Shown here one piece after another: positions 1 to 7,062 of a stretch of DNA of 22,627 nt (its first letter is position 1; each line of letters starts with the position of its first letter). The position numbers were made by a program, and so were the translations under genes. The stretch comes from Bryobacterales bacterium (GTDB taxonomy: Bacteria; Acidobacteriota; Terriglobia; Bryobacterales; Bryobacteraceae). Under the pieces are notes generated by a model. It had not been told where the DNA came from and did not search any database. It was given only the letters and a program-made list of their open reading frames with translations. The stretch is from positions 1 through 22,627 of the forward strand of contig PKYZ01000337.1 in NCBI GenBank assembly GCA_003132865.1, given 5' to 3'.

Positions 1-146
1 CCCGCGAGGTCCTCGGCGACTTCCCGCAGTCCCCGGCCCCCGCTTAATGTGGCGCACGTCCTCCCCAATGAATGCCTGCCTTCACCGCATGCTAAAAAAA
101 GAGTAGTCGGACGGTTCCAAATGACACTGGTTTCGGCGGGTGTAGG

Positions 147-2000
147 TTGACCTCATCCAAGGCCGCCACGATCCGGCGCGAGGCGTGGCGGCGGCTGTTC
201 CCGCCGGACGCGGTGGCGCCTCTGGCAGCGCTTTCGCCTGAAGCGCAGGCCGATGCGCGGCGCGCCGCCGGGTTGATTCTCGCTGCCCATCGCGGTTATC
301 TGGCGGAGTTCAACGCCCTTACCGCCGAGGCGAAAGAAACATTCGAGAATCGCGCCTGGACGCAAGGAACCCTGAATGCCGGCCACCGCGTGCAACTTTA
401 TCGCGACGCAGTGAACGGGACGTGGCGGAAACTGCAGCGGCTGTTTCCGGGGCAGGCGCCCCACCGCGAGTTTTGGATGGGCGCGCGGCAGGCTTTTCTC
501 GAAGAGTCCTTCGACGATTATGAGACCGATATGGCGCTCAACTTCCTTTATTCCACAATGCGCCTGGCCTTCGACGGGCAGGACATGCCGGTGGAATACG
601 CGGACGACGGCTTGGCCGAGCAGTCCCATGTCCGGAGCCCGCGCCCGGTCTGGCGGTTATACCGTGCCGGCCCGCAACATTTGAGCCGGTCTGTCGCACA
701 GGTGTTGAGCAACTGCGGATTCCGCGCGCCGTTTGAAAATGCGGAACGGGACGCGGCACTGGTCGCCGGCCGGCTGCTCGAGGAATGGAGCCGGCAGATC
801 GGCGCTGGCTATGCGCGCGATCTTCAGATGCTGGAGCCGTTATTCTTGCGCGACCGGGAGGCTTACCTCGTTGGTAAACTGCGCGCCGCCCCGCGCGAAC
901 TTCCGGTGGTGCTCGCTCTTCGGCATGAGGAGCCCGGCATTACGGTCGATGCCGTGCTGGCGGGCAAGGAGGACATGCGCAATATTCTGTTCGTCTCCAC
1001 CCGCTCTACGTTTCATGTCCGCACCGGCGGCTACCGCGAAGTGCTCGGGTTTCTCGATACGCTGGCCCCCGAGCGCGGTCACCCGGCGATGTGCGCCGTG
1101 CTGGGCTTTACGCACCCGGCGCGCGTGGCGCTCAACCAGCGGCTGCGCCGCCATTTGCAGGAAACCGGCGAACGCTTCACGCCCACTCCGGGACGGGTGG
1201 GTATGGCCATGGTCGTGTTTTCGCCCCCTTCGTTCCCCTACGTGTTCAAAGTCATTCGGGACTTCTCATCCAAGCAGGCATGGATGGGCAGGGCGCATAT
1301 CATGGAAATCTACCGCTGGGTTCACGAGATGAACCGGGGACGCTTGATGCTGGATGCGTGGCTCTACCGCAACCTGCATTTCCCGCGCGAGTCCTTCGAC
1401 GAGAAGGTGCTGCGGGAGCTGGTTGCGAGCGCGCCCTCGAGCATCCGGCTGGACGGCGATACGGTCGTGCTCAAGCACGTATACGCGCAGCGCCGCGTGC
1501 AGCCGCTGAGCGCGTTCTTCGATCGGACAACGGACCGCGCATCGCGCGAGCGGGCCATCGATGCGCTCGGCGCGTTTATCAAGGACCTGGCCGGAATGGG
1601 CTTCTTCATGAGCGACTGTTACGGTCTTCCGTTCAATACCGGGTTGACGCATGCCTCCAACGTGGCCCTGTTCGACTTCGACGACCTGGTGCCGATCCTG
1701 CGCCAACGGTTTCGGGAAACGCCGCCGCTCGCGGACGAACGGGACGAGTTGCTCTGGAATACGGAAACCGATGGCGCCTGGTTTTCCGTTGGGGAAAATG
1801 ACGTCCTGGTGGACGAATGGGAGCGTTTTCTGGGTGTTCCACCCGATTTGCAGGACTATTTCCGCGAAAGGCACGGCGATCTATTTACAGTGGGTTACTG
1901 GGAGCGGTTGCAGCGCCGCATACTGGCCGGTAAGTTGCACTTTGTGATTCCGTATCCGCCGGAACGGCGTCTGGTCAAGGATAGCCCGGATGGCCTTTAA
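147..2000 (+). CDS. aceK: Isocitrate dehydrogenase kinase/phosphatase
   Basis: This cytoplasmic bifunctional enzyme phosphorylates and dephosphorylates isocitrate dehydrogenase, setting flux between the TCA cycle and the glyoxylate bypass. The 617-residue product follows E. coli AceK (578 aa) over nearly its whole length: FENRAW and HRVQLYRD near the N-terminus, the nucleotide-binding stretch GRVGMAMVVFSPP, the VFKVIRD lysine (K368), KHVYAQRRVQPL, and the metal-binding FDFDDL (D510, D512). It ends with the typical HGDLFTVGYWERLQRRI. The start is TTG at 147; an in-frame stop at 93-95 and no better codon in between fix it to here or a little downstream, and there is an N-terminal extension of about 35 residues. 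The segment before the metal motif reads MSDCYG where E. coli has DMLFKNFG. No aceA or aceB lies within the window, so it is not in a classical aceBAK operon here. Identity is very secure; the exact start is less so. Confidence 0.95.
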   Translation: MTSSKAATIRREAWRRLFPPDAVAPLAALSPEAQADARRAAGLILAAHRGYLAEFNALTAEAKETFENRAWTQGTLNAGHRVQLYRDAVNGTWRKLQRLFPGQAPHREFWMGARQAFLEESFDDYETDMALNFLYSTMRLAFDGQDMPVEYADDGLAEQSHVRSPRPVWRLYRAGPQHLSRSVAQVLSNCGFRAPFENAERDAALVAGRLLEEWSRQIGAGYARDLQMLEPLFLRDREAYLVGKLRAAPRELPVVLALRHEEPGITVDAVLAGKEDMRNILFVSTRSTFHVRTGGYREVLGFLDTLAPERGHPAMCAVLGFTHPARVALNQRLRRHLQETGERFTPTPGRVGMAMVVFSPPSFPYVFKVIRDFSSKQAWMGRAHIMEIYRWVHEMNRGRLMLDAWLYRNLHFPRESFDEKVLRELVASAPSSIRLDGDTVVLKHVYAQRRVQPLSAFFDRTTDRASRERAIDALGAFIKDLAGMGFFMSDCYGLPFNTGLTHASNVALFDFDDLVPILRQRFRETPPLADERDELLWNTETDGAWFSVGENDVLVDEWERFLGVPPDLQDYFRERHGDLFTVGYWERLQRRILAGKLHFVIPYPPERRLVKDSPDGL

Positions 2001-2902
2001 ACCGGCTCTTCGCTCTTCCATGCGCCTAAAGCCGGCTGCGGGCCTAGCAGTGCTCATGGCAATTCAGACCTGCCTGACGGCTCAGGTGAGTAGCCCTCTG
2101 CTTCACGGCTGGTAGTGCTTGAAGATGGCAGCCCGCCGCCGAAAGGGCTGACCGTGATGAGCACCTGCGGCAATCTTTCCACGTGGCGCGACGGGACGTT
2201 CACTTTCACCAGCGGCTACAAGGCGAGGCCCGGCTGGGTGTCCCGCCGCTGCGGGTGGTCCTCCGCCGAATCGGGTCCGAGGGCACGGTCCCCGCGTCCA
2301 TCGATCTTAGAGTGCTCGCGTGTTCGAGCCGCCTGGGGCAGGCGTACGGGGAAGGCGAGGCGGCCATGGGACTGCGGGATTGGGCCGCCGCCGAGAAATG
2401 GTTGAAGACTGCGGTGGAGGCCTGCCCGGCGCATTCGGGCGCCTGGGATGAACTGGGCCTTGCATTGGAAATGCAGGGCCGGGCCGCAGAGGCTCGCGCG
2501 GCCTACCAAAAGGCGGTGGACGCCGATGCGCTGTTCGTGCTGCCGCTGGTACATCTTGCCGGACTGGCATTGGCGGCATCGCGGAACGGGGAGGCGCTGG
2601 AGTTCTCCGCGCGGGCGTTGCGCCTGAACCCGCTGAACCTACCCCGCGCCTGGTTCTATCATTGTGTGGCCAGCTTCGACGCCGGACACGTGGACGCGGC
2701 GGAGAAGAGCGCGCGACGCACGATCGAAGAGGACAAGGAGCACGGCTTTCCGCGCGCGGAATACCTGCTCGGGGTCGTGCTGGCGCGCAGGGGCGAATCG
2801 GCCGAGGCCGCCGCGCACCTTCGGTCATTCCTCCGGTTGGCGCCGGACGGCGCGGATGCCGGGCGCGCCCGCCAGTTGGCGGCCGAAATGGAAAGGCGCT
2901 GA
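1990..2902 (+). pseudogene. Secreted TPR protein with N-terminal regulatory-like domain, frameshifted and internally deleted
   Basis: Three frames together spell one acidobacterial protein type: signal peptide, carboxypeptidase-regulatory-like beta domain, then TPRs. Frame one starts with ATG 1990, overlapping the end of aceK, and gives a signal peptide (LKPAAGLAVLMAIQTCLTAQ) before a stop at about 2113. Frame two continues as VVLEDGSPPPKGLTVMSTCG, so one base appears lost near 2108-2114. Around 2215-2265 the reading jumps again, from FTFTSGYKARPGW to RVVLRRIGSEGT. Relatives have about 30-40 extra residues there (the CEVR..LPGF part), so this looks like a deletion plus frameshift. From about 2250 the frame is clean: roughly four TPR-like helix pairs (AAEKWLKTAVEACP, AWDELGLALEMQG, AWFYHCVASFDAG, EYLLGVVLARRGE). 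The TPR part could still be translated from GTG 2183, without secretion. TPR proteins of this sort mediate protein-protein contacts; no specific partner is visible. Confidence 0.75.
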
Positions 2903-2906
2903 CTGG

Positions 2907-3263
2907 ATGTTGAGTGCGGCAGATCCAAGCTCTCTTCACTTCGGCATCGTGTCTCACCTTTGGGTGCACGATCCGAAACAAAGTCAGGAGTTGCGGAAGG
3001 GGATGGGCGGAGTGCACGCGGCCAGCTTCGCGGCCACGCTGCTGAGCGCCTTCGCGCTCGGTGTGCTGGTCGTCCGCATCCAGCCCGGCGGCGTGCTTGG
3101 CGGACTCAAGCTCGGTCTCCTGGTGTGGCTGGGATTCACCATGACGGTGCAACTGACTGCCGCGCTCTTCAGCCACAAGAACCGGACCTTGTTCTTCATC
3201 GACACGGGCTATCAGCTTGTCTGCTACCTGGCGATGGGCGCGATTCTCGGTGGCTGGCAGTAA
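2907..3263 (+). CDS. DUF1761-like small membrane protein, probably N-terminally truncated
   Basis: The 118-residue product has three hydrophobic segments (about residues 38-55, 63-82 and 97-115). Its C-terminal half fits DUF1761: a glycine-rich GGLKLGLLVWLGF helix, then ALFSHKNRTLFFIDTGYQ, then LVCYLAMGAILGGW at the end. The function of DUF1761 is unknown. Family members usually start with another membrane helix carrying a G-LWYSP-type motif; here the first 30 residues (MLSAADPSSLHFGIVSHLW) are only weakly hydrophobic and lack it. Together with the neighbouring damaged TPR gene this suggests a lost 5' end. ATG 2907 lies four bases after the TPR stop, with GGAAAGG upstream as a plausible ribosome site, so translation coupled to the TPR reading frame is possible. 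It may be a functional short variant or a remnant. Confidence 0.6.
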   Translation: MLSAADPSSLHFGIVSHLWVHDPKQSQELRKGMGGVHAASFAATLLSAFALGVLVVRIQPGGVLGGLKLGLLVWLGFTMTVQLTAALFSHKNRTLFFIDTGYQLVCYLAMGAILGGWQ

Positions 3264-3320
3264 GCGGCAATAGCCCACCGCTTGCCGCGGCGCTGAGCCG
3301 TGTGCTACCGTTTCGTTCGC

Positions 3321-4298
3321 ATGAAATCCTGGCAAGTTCACGCGTTCTGCGAGCCGGAGCAGATGACGCTCGACGACATTCCGGTGCCGGCGCCCGGCCC
3401 CGCCGAGGTCCGCATCCGCAACCACGCGGCGGCTCTCAACTTTTTCGACATTCTGCAGATTCAAGGCAAGTACCAGATCCGGCCGCCTTTTCCGTTCACT
3501 CCCGGCGCCGAGGTCTCCGGCATTGTGGATGCGGTGGGTCCCGAAGTGAAGCACGTATTCCCGGGCGACCCGGTGACGGCCATGACCCACAACGGCGCAT
3601 TCGCCGAGTACTCGCTGGCGGCGGCCAGCCGCACGTTCCACTCGATCGCGGGAATGGATTTCCCCGAAGCGGCCGCCATGCCGGTGGTGTATCACACATC
3701 GTACTTCGCGCTGCATCGCCGCGCGGGCCTGGCGCACCGCGAATGGCTGCTGGTGCACGCGGGCGCCAGCGGCGTGGGCATGTCCGCGATTCAGATCGGC
3801 AAGGCCTACGGGGCGCAGGTCATCGCCACAGCCGGCAGTCAGGCCAAGCTGGATTTTTGCCTGGCTCAAGGCGCCGATCACGCCTTGCCGTACACCGACG
3901 CGGGATGGGTCGAGCGGGTCAAGGAAATCACCGGCGGACGCGGCGTGGATGTGGTATACGATCCTGTGGGCGGCGACGTGTTCGATCTGTCGACGCGCTG
4001 CATCGCCGGCGAAGGACGCATGCTGGTGATCGGTTTTGCCAGCGGGCGCATCCCCAGCGTGCCGGCGAACCGCATCCTGCTGAAGGATATCTCGATCGTG
4101 GGCGTGCATTGGGGGCAGTACGTAGGGCTGCACCCGGAGTTCCTCTCGCATACGCACGAGGTGCTGACCGCCATGTATCTGGGCGGGCAAATCCATCCGG
4201 TGGTGGGCAAGACCTTCCGGCTGGAAGAGGTGCCGGCCGGCCTGCGCGAACTGGCCGATCGCAAGATTGTGGGCAAGGCCGTGGTGGTAATGGACTGA
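3321..4298 (+). CDS. Zinc-free NAD(P)H:quinone oxidoreductase, medium-chain dehydrogenase family
   Basis: This is a 325-residue cytoplasmic oxidoreductase of the quinone oxidoreductase (QOR/zeta-crystallin) branch of the MDR superfamily, which uses NAD(P)H to reduce quinones or activated alkenes. The GroES-like N-terminal domain shows LNFFDILQIQGKY and PFTPGAEVSGIV. The Rossmann domain has the cofactor loop G148-A-S-G-V-G153, followed by ATAGSQAKLDF and DVVYDPVGG. The cysteines and histidines of zinc-binding alcohol dehydrogenases are absent, which places it in the zinc-free group. I prefer ATG 3321 (MKSWQV) over GTG 3300 because MDR proteins begin just before this strand; neither has a strong ribosome site. 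It follows the DUF1761-like gene by 57 bases on the same strand. The substrate cannot be read from sequence. Confidence 0.9.
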   Translation: MKSWQVHAFCEPEQMTLDDIPVPAPGPAEVRIRNHAAALNFFDILQIQGKYQIRPPFPFTPGAEVSGIVDAVGPEVKHVFPGDPVTAMTHNGAFAEYSLAAASRTFHSIAGMDFPEAAAMPVVYHTSYFALHRRAGLAHREWLLVHAGASGVGMSAIQIGKAYGAQVIATAGSQAKLDFCLAQGADHALPYTDAGWVERVKEITGGRGVDVVYDPVGGDVFDLSTRCIAGEGRMLVIGFASGRIPSVPANRILLKDISIVGVHWGQYVGLHPEFLSHTHEVLTAMYLGGQIHPVVGKTFRLEEVPAGLRELADRKIVGKAVVVMD

Positions 4299-4486
4299 GC
4301 GCTTCCTTTCACGCTGGCGCCGATCGCGCCACGGGATTCCCCGCCTCGCGGGTAGCGCATTGGTGATGAAGAACACGAACTGACCTTTGCCAAGGTTGGC
4401 GAGCGTCCACTTGACATCGATAGTTCATCGCGGTGTCACATGCCTGTAACAGCCATCTGGTAGTTTCATCGCTGGAGGATTTCACC
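4299..4486 (+). promoter_or_regulatory. Upstream region of the phosphodiesterase gene
   Basis: This gap has a perfect five-base-pair hairpin CCCGC-ctc-GCGGG (4340-4352) without a U-tract, and a consensus-like -35 hexamer TTGACA at 4411-4416. Seventeen bases later the would-be -10 (TGTCAC, 4434-4439) is poor, so the promoter call is tentative. The ribosome site GGAGGA at 4474-4479 lies seven bases before TTG 4487 and decides the start of the downstream gene. Confidence 0.35.
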
Positions 4487-6184
4487 TTGTCGAACAGACT
4501 CAAAACAACAGCAGCCATGGCTCTTTCTTTCGCTGGACTCATGGCCCCGGAAGCTCACTCCCAGCAATTCAACAGCCCGAATGGCATTCACCACGTCTTG
4601 TTGATCAGCATAGACGGAATGCATGCGCTGGACTACCAGAACTGCGTGAGCGGCGGGACCTGCCCGACTCTCGCGGCGCTCGGAAAAACCGGCGTAACCT
4701 ACACGCGGGCTTCCACTTCCTTGCCTTCGGATTCGTTCCCCGGATTGATAAACATCGTCACCGGAGGCACGCCGCGTTCGCATGGGGCGTTCTACGACGT
4801 GGCCTACGACCGCGTCTTTGCGCCCCCGTTGCATACCACTGGGAACGGGGTCGCCGGAGGCAAATGTACGCCAGGACAGCCGAACGGTACGACCACCGAA
4901 TATGAAGAGGGCGACGATATCGACCAGACCAAGCTGAATGGCGGCGCTCCGGGCGCCAGTCTGACCGACGGCGGCGTCAAGTCCATCGATCCCACCCGTC
5001 TGGTACGCGATCCCAACAACGCTTGCCAGCCGGTCTATCCGTGGAATTTCATCCGGACGAACACGATCTTCGGAGTTATCCATGCCGCCGGTGGCTACAC
5101 CGCGTGGTCCGACAAGCATCCGGTCTATAACGCTGTTTCGGGCTCCGGCGATGGCACCAACACGGACGATTACTACTCTCCCGAAATCAATTCCCTCGTG
5201 GTGGCCTTGCCGGGAGTCACTACCCCTACGGGGCTTTCGTGCGCCACCATCCCCGATCCGACTCAACTGGCAGCCTGGACTAACAGCTTTCAGAACATCC
5301 AGTGCTACGACACACTCAAGGTCAACGCCATCCTCAATGAGATCGACGGCAAGACCCACGATGGTTCGCACACGGCTAAAGTGCCCAACCTGTTCGGCAT
5401 GAACTTCCAAGCCGTGAGTGTTGGGGAAAAGCTGATTGAGCAAAATGTGGGGTCGGGTGGGTACCTGGACGCCGCGGGGACTCCTAGCCAATTTCTGCTG
5501 GGCGAAATCCAGTTCGTGGACGCCAGCATCGGCCAGATGGTGACGGAACTGACGAAACAAGGTCTCCTCGATTCGACGCTGATCGTCATCACCGCCAAGC
5601 ATGGGCAGTCTCCCATCGATCCGCACCGGTTTTTCCCGATTCCCGGTCCTAGCGGTTCCAACGGCGAGTCGCCGGCCAACTGGATCGCATCGCTCCTACC
5701 GTACTCCGAGTCGCCTCTGAACCCAACCGGAATAGGACCCACGGAAGACGACATCTCGCAACTGTGGCTTCTCAATTCGAGCGACACTGCCACGGCAGTC
5801 GGGATACTGGAAGCGAATGCGGTCTCTGCCGGAATCGGCGAGATCTTCTATGGACCCTCCCTCACCACGATGTTCAACGCGCCCGGCCTGCCTGCGACCG
5901 GCGGGGATCCGCGCACGCCCGATATCATCGTGGCCCCGCACGTGGGAGTGATCTACACCGGAAGCTCCGCAAAGCAAGAGGAGCACGGCGGCTTCGCGCA
6001 CGACGACACCAACGTAATGATGCTCGTGTCAAAGCCCAGTTTCCAGGCCGGCACGGTGAACAGCGCCGTAGAGACCGCCCAGGTGGCACCCACGATCCTG
6101 CAGGCTTTGGGAATCCCACCCTACACCCTCAAAGCCGTCCAGCAGGAAGGTACTCCCGTCCTGCCTGGATTGAACTTGAAGTAA
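4487..6184 (+). CDS. Secreted type I phosphodiesterase / alkaline phosphatase family protein
   Basis: This is an exported hydrolase of the alkaline phosphatase superfamily, in the nucleotide pyrophosphatase/phosphodiesterase branch, which cleaves phosphate mono- or diesters with two metals. The start is TTG 4487, chosen because GGAGGA precedes it and because it begins a clean signal peptide ending at AHSQ (about residue 26); the in-frame GTG 4433 has neither. The 565-residue product shows LLISIDGMH with metal-ligand D43, the nucleophile region PSDSFPG (S83 where NPPs have Thr), ITAKHGQSP (K371-H372), and EEHGGF (H500). Most relatives have Asp-His where this has Lys-His. I recall the KHGQSP form from a bacterial subfamily, so it may be a lineage trait rather than damage. 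The substrate is not predictable. A hairpin terminator follows. Confidence 0.85.
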   Translation: MSNRLKTTAAMALSFAGLMAPEAHSQQFNSPNGIHHVLLISIDGMHALDYQNCVSGGTCPTLAALGKTGVTYTRASTSLPSDSFPGLINIVTGGTPRSHGAFYDVAYDRVFAPPLHTTGNGVAGGKCTPGQPNGTTTEYEEGDDIDQTKLNGGAPGASLTDGGVKSIDPTRLVRDPNNACQPVYPWNFIRTNTIFGVIHAAGGYTAWSDKHPVYNAVSGSGDGTNTDDYYSPEINSLVVALPGVTTPTGLSCATIPDPTQLAAWTNSFQNIQCYDTLKVNAILNEIDGKTHDGSHTAKVPNLFGMNFQAVSVGEKLIEQNVGSGGYLDAAGTPSQFLLGEIQFVDASIGQMVTELTKQGLLDSTLIVITAKHGQSPIDPHRFFPIPGPSGSNGESPANWIASLLPYSESPLNPTGIGPTEDDISQLWLLNSSDTATAVGILEANAVSAGIGEIFYGPSLTTMFNAPGLPATGGDPRTPDIIVAPHVGVIYTGSSAKQEEHGGFAHDDTNVMMLVSKPSFQAGTVNSAVETAQVAPTILQALGIPPYTLKAVQQEGTPVLPGLNLK

Positions 6185-6213
6185 ACGTTGTAAGTTCGGA
6201 ATAGTCTCGGAGG

Positions 6214-6257
6214 CCCGGCCTGCGGCGGTCTGCTCTTCGCCGCAAGCCGGGTTATTT
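6214..6257 (+). terminator. Rho-independent-type hairpin after the phosphodiesterase gene
   Basis: CCCGGC (6214-6219) and GCGGCG (6222-6227) pair with CGCCGC (6238-6243) and GCCGGG (6246-6251), with symmetric two-base internal mismatches and a ten-base loop. TTATTT follows at 6252-6257. It begins 30 bases after the stop codon, as expected for a terminator; the T-tract is short. Confidence 0.65.
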
Positions 6258-6306
6258 GCGCTTTCGGACCGCCTTGCACCGGAGTGCCACACTTCACGAT
6301 TTCCCG

Positions 6307-6796
6307 TCACAGACCGATTACCACCGGCGATGCCGGACGTAGCGGAATCGCGATGTGGTAGCGGGCGTGACGGCGCTCTCCAACACGAATGAGTGCGCCC
6401 TTCGCAACCAGATCCGTGAGATCGCGCGTGGTGGTCGCCGGCGAAGCGCCGGTGATGCCGGAATACTTGCCGGCACTGAGGCCGCCCTTAAACCCTTCCG
6501 GGCCCTCACGCAGCATCCGGAGCAACGCCTTTTCCTGGCGATCGTTGAGCAGGCCGCGCAGACGATCGAGCAGCCGCGTCTTGTCTATGAGGAACTCGAC
6601 GCGCGCGATTGTTCGCCGCTGGGCTTCAATCGCGGTTGCAGCAAACCAGCGGAGCCATGCGGTGATCTCGGTATGCTTATTCGCGGCTTCGAGCGCCTCG
6701 TAATACTGCTTGCGCCTGGCGAGGATAGTCGCCGCCGGAGCGATGAGCGTCGGCTGACGCCGGCCTTATGCCAGCGCTTTTTCGGCAATCGCCCGG
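6307..6796 (-). pseudogene. C-terminal remnant of a Fic family protein
   Basis: Reading the minus strand from about 6796 gives RAIAEKALA, a stop (TAA, 6766-6768), then about 150 residues to the stop at 6307. The sequence matches the C-terminal part of Fic/DUF4172-type proteins: QPTLIAPAATILARRKQYYEA, EITAWLRWFAATAIEAQ, then a winged-helix end with NDRQEKALLRMLREG, KYSGITGASPATTTRDL and LVAKGALIRVG. The internal stop falls where relatives are expected to carry Gln (CAA to TAA). The catalytic FIC core (HPFxxGNGR), which transfers AMP or related groups to proteins, is entirely missing upstream. The remnant stops where a plus-strand remnant begins. It cannot be an active Fic enzyme; a stand-alone winged-helix product is conceivable but there is no good start codon. 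Confidence 0.75.
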
Positions 6797-6799
6797 GGC

Positions 6800-6998
6800 G
6801 GCGGGCACGGTCTCCAACAGTCAATGCACGATCAACGGCACAGGCGCCTCGGTGACCTTGTCGGGTAACAATCTGACTTTGGCAGTGCCGGTCACGTTCC
6901 AGACCACCTTCACCGGGAGCCAGAACGTGTACCTCTCGGCCACCGACGATGAGGGCCTGACCAGCGGATGGCAGCAACGCGGCACGTGGACGCCGTAG
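6800..6998 (+). pseudogene. C-terminal fragment of a secreted Ig-like/repeat protein
   Basis: About 65 residues in frame read GTVSNSQCTINGTGASVTL, SGNNLTLAVPVTF, NVYLSATDDEGLTSGWQQ and end RGTWTP before TAG. I recognise this as the extreme C-terminal module of large secreted acidobacterial proteins (FG-GAP or beta-propeller types), which end in NSQC..SGNNL..GWQQRGTWTP. The module lacks its parent protein: upstream of about 6800 the sequence becomes the Fic remnant on the opposite strand. The high Ser/Thr/Gly/Asn content differs from neighbouring genes. No start codon with a ribosome site belongs to it, so it is a leftover tail, not a gene. Confidence 0.65.
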
Positions 6999-7023
6999 CG
7001 CAACTTATGGGCGATATTCCAGA

Positions 7024-7057
7024 GAGCTGGCTCTTAGCACTGACCAGGCTAAAGCCA
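7024..7057. terminator. Hairpin between convergent reading frames
   Basis: GCTGGC (7024-7029) and TAGC (7033-7036) pair with GCTA (7046-7049) and GCCAGC (7052-7057). It lies between the plus-strand fragment ending at 6998 and the minus-strand beta-propeller gene ending at 7063, where a bidirectional terminator would be expected. No long T-tract follows on either strand. Confidence 0.4.
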
Positions 7058-7062
7058 GCCCC

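Noticed and set aside
1..110. Possible start of a divergent minus-strand gene (GGGGAGGA then GTG near the left edge, or a frame reading GLREVAEDLA)
   Set aside because: Fewer than 25 codons are visible and two frames are equally possible; no family recognised.
2307..4376. Very long minus-strand open frame opposite the TPR, DUF1761 and oxidoreductase genes
   Set aside because: It lies antisense to recognisable genes and its His/Arg-rich sequence is what high-GC antisense frames give.
4299..4422. Minus-strand segment reading DVKWTLANLGKGQFVFFITN that looks protein-like
   Set aside because: It is short, has no start and shifts into low-quality sequence; I cannot tie it to a family, so at most it is another gene scrap.
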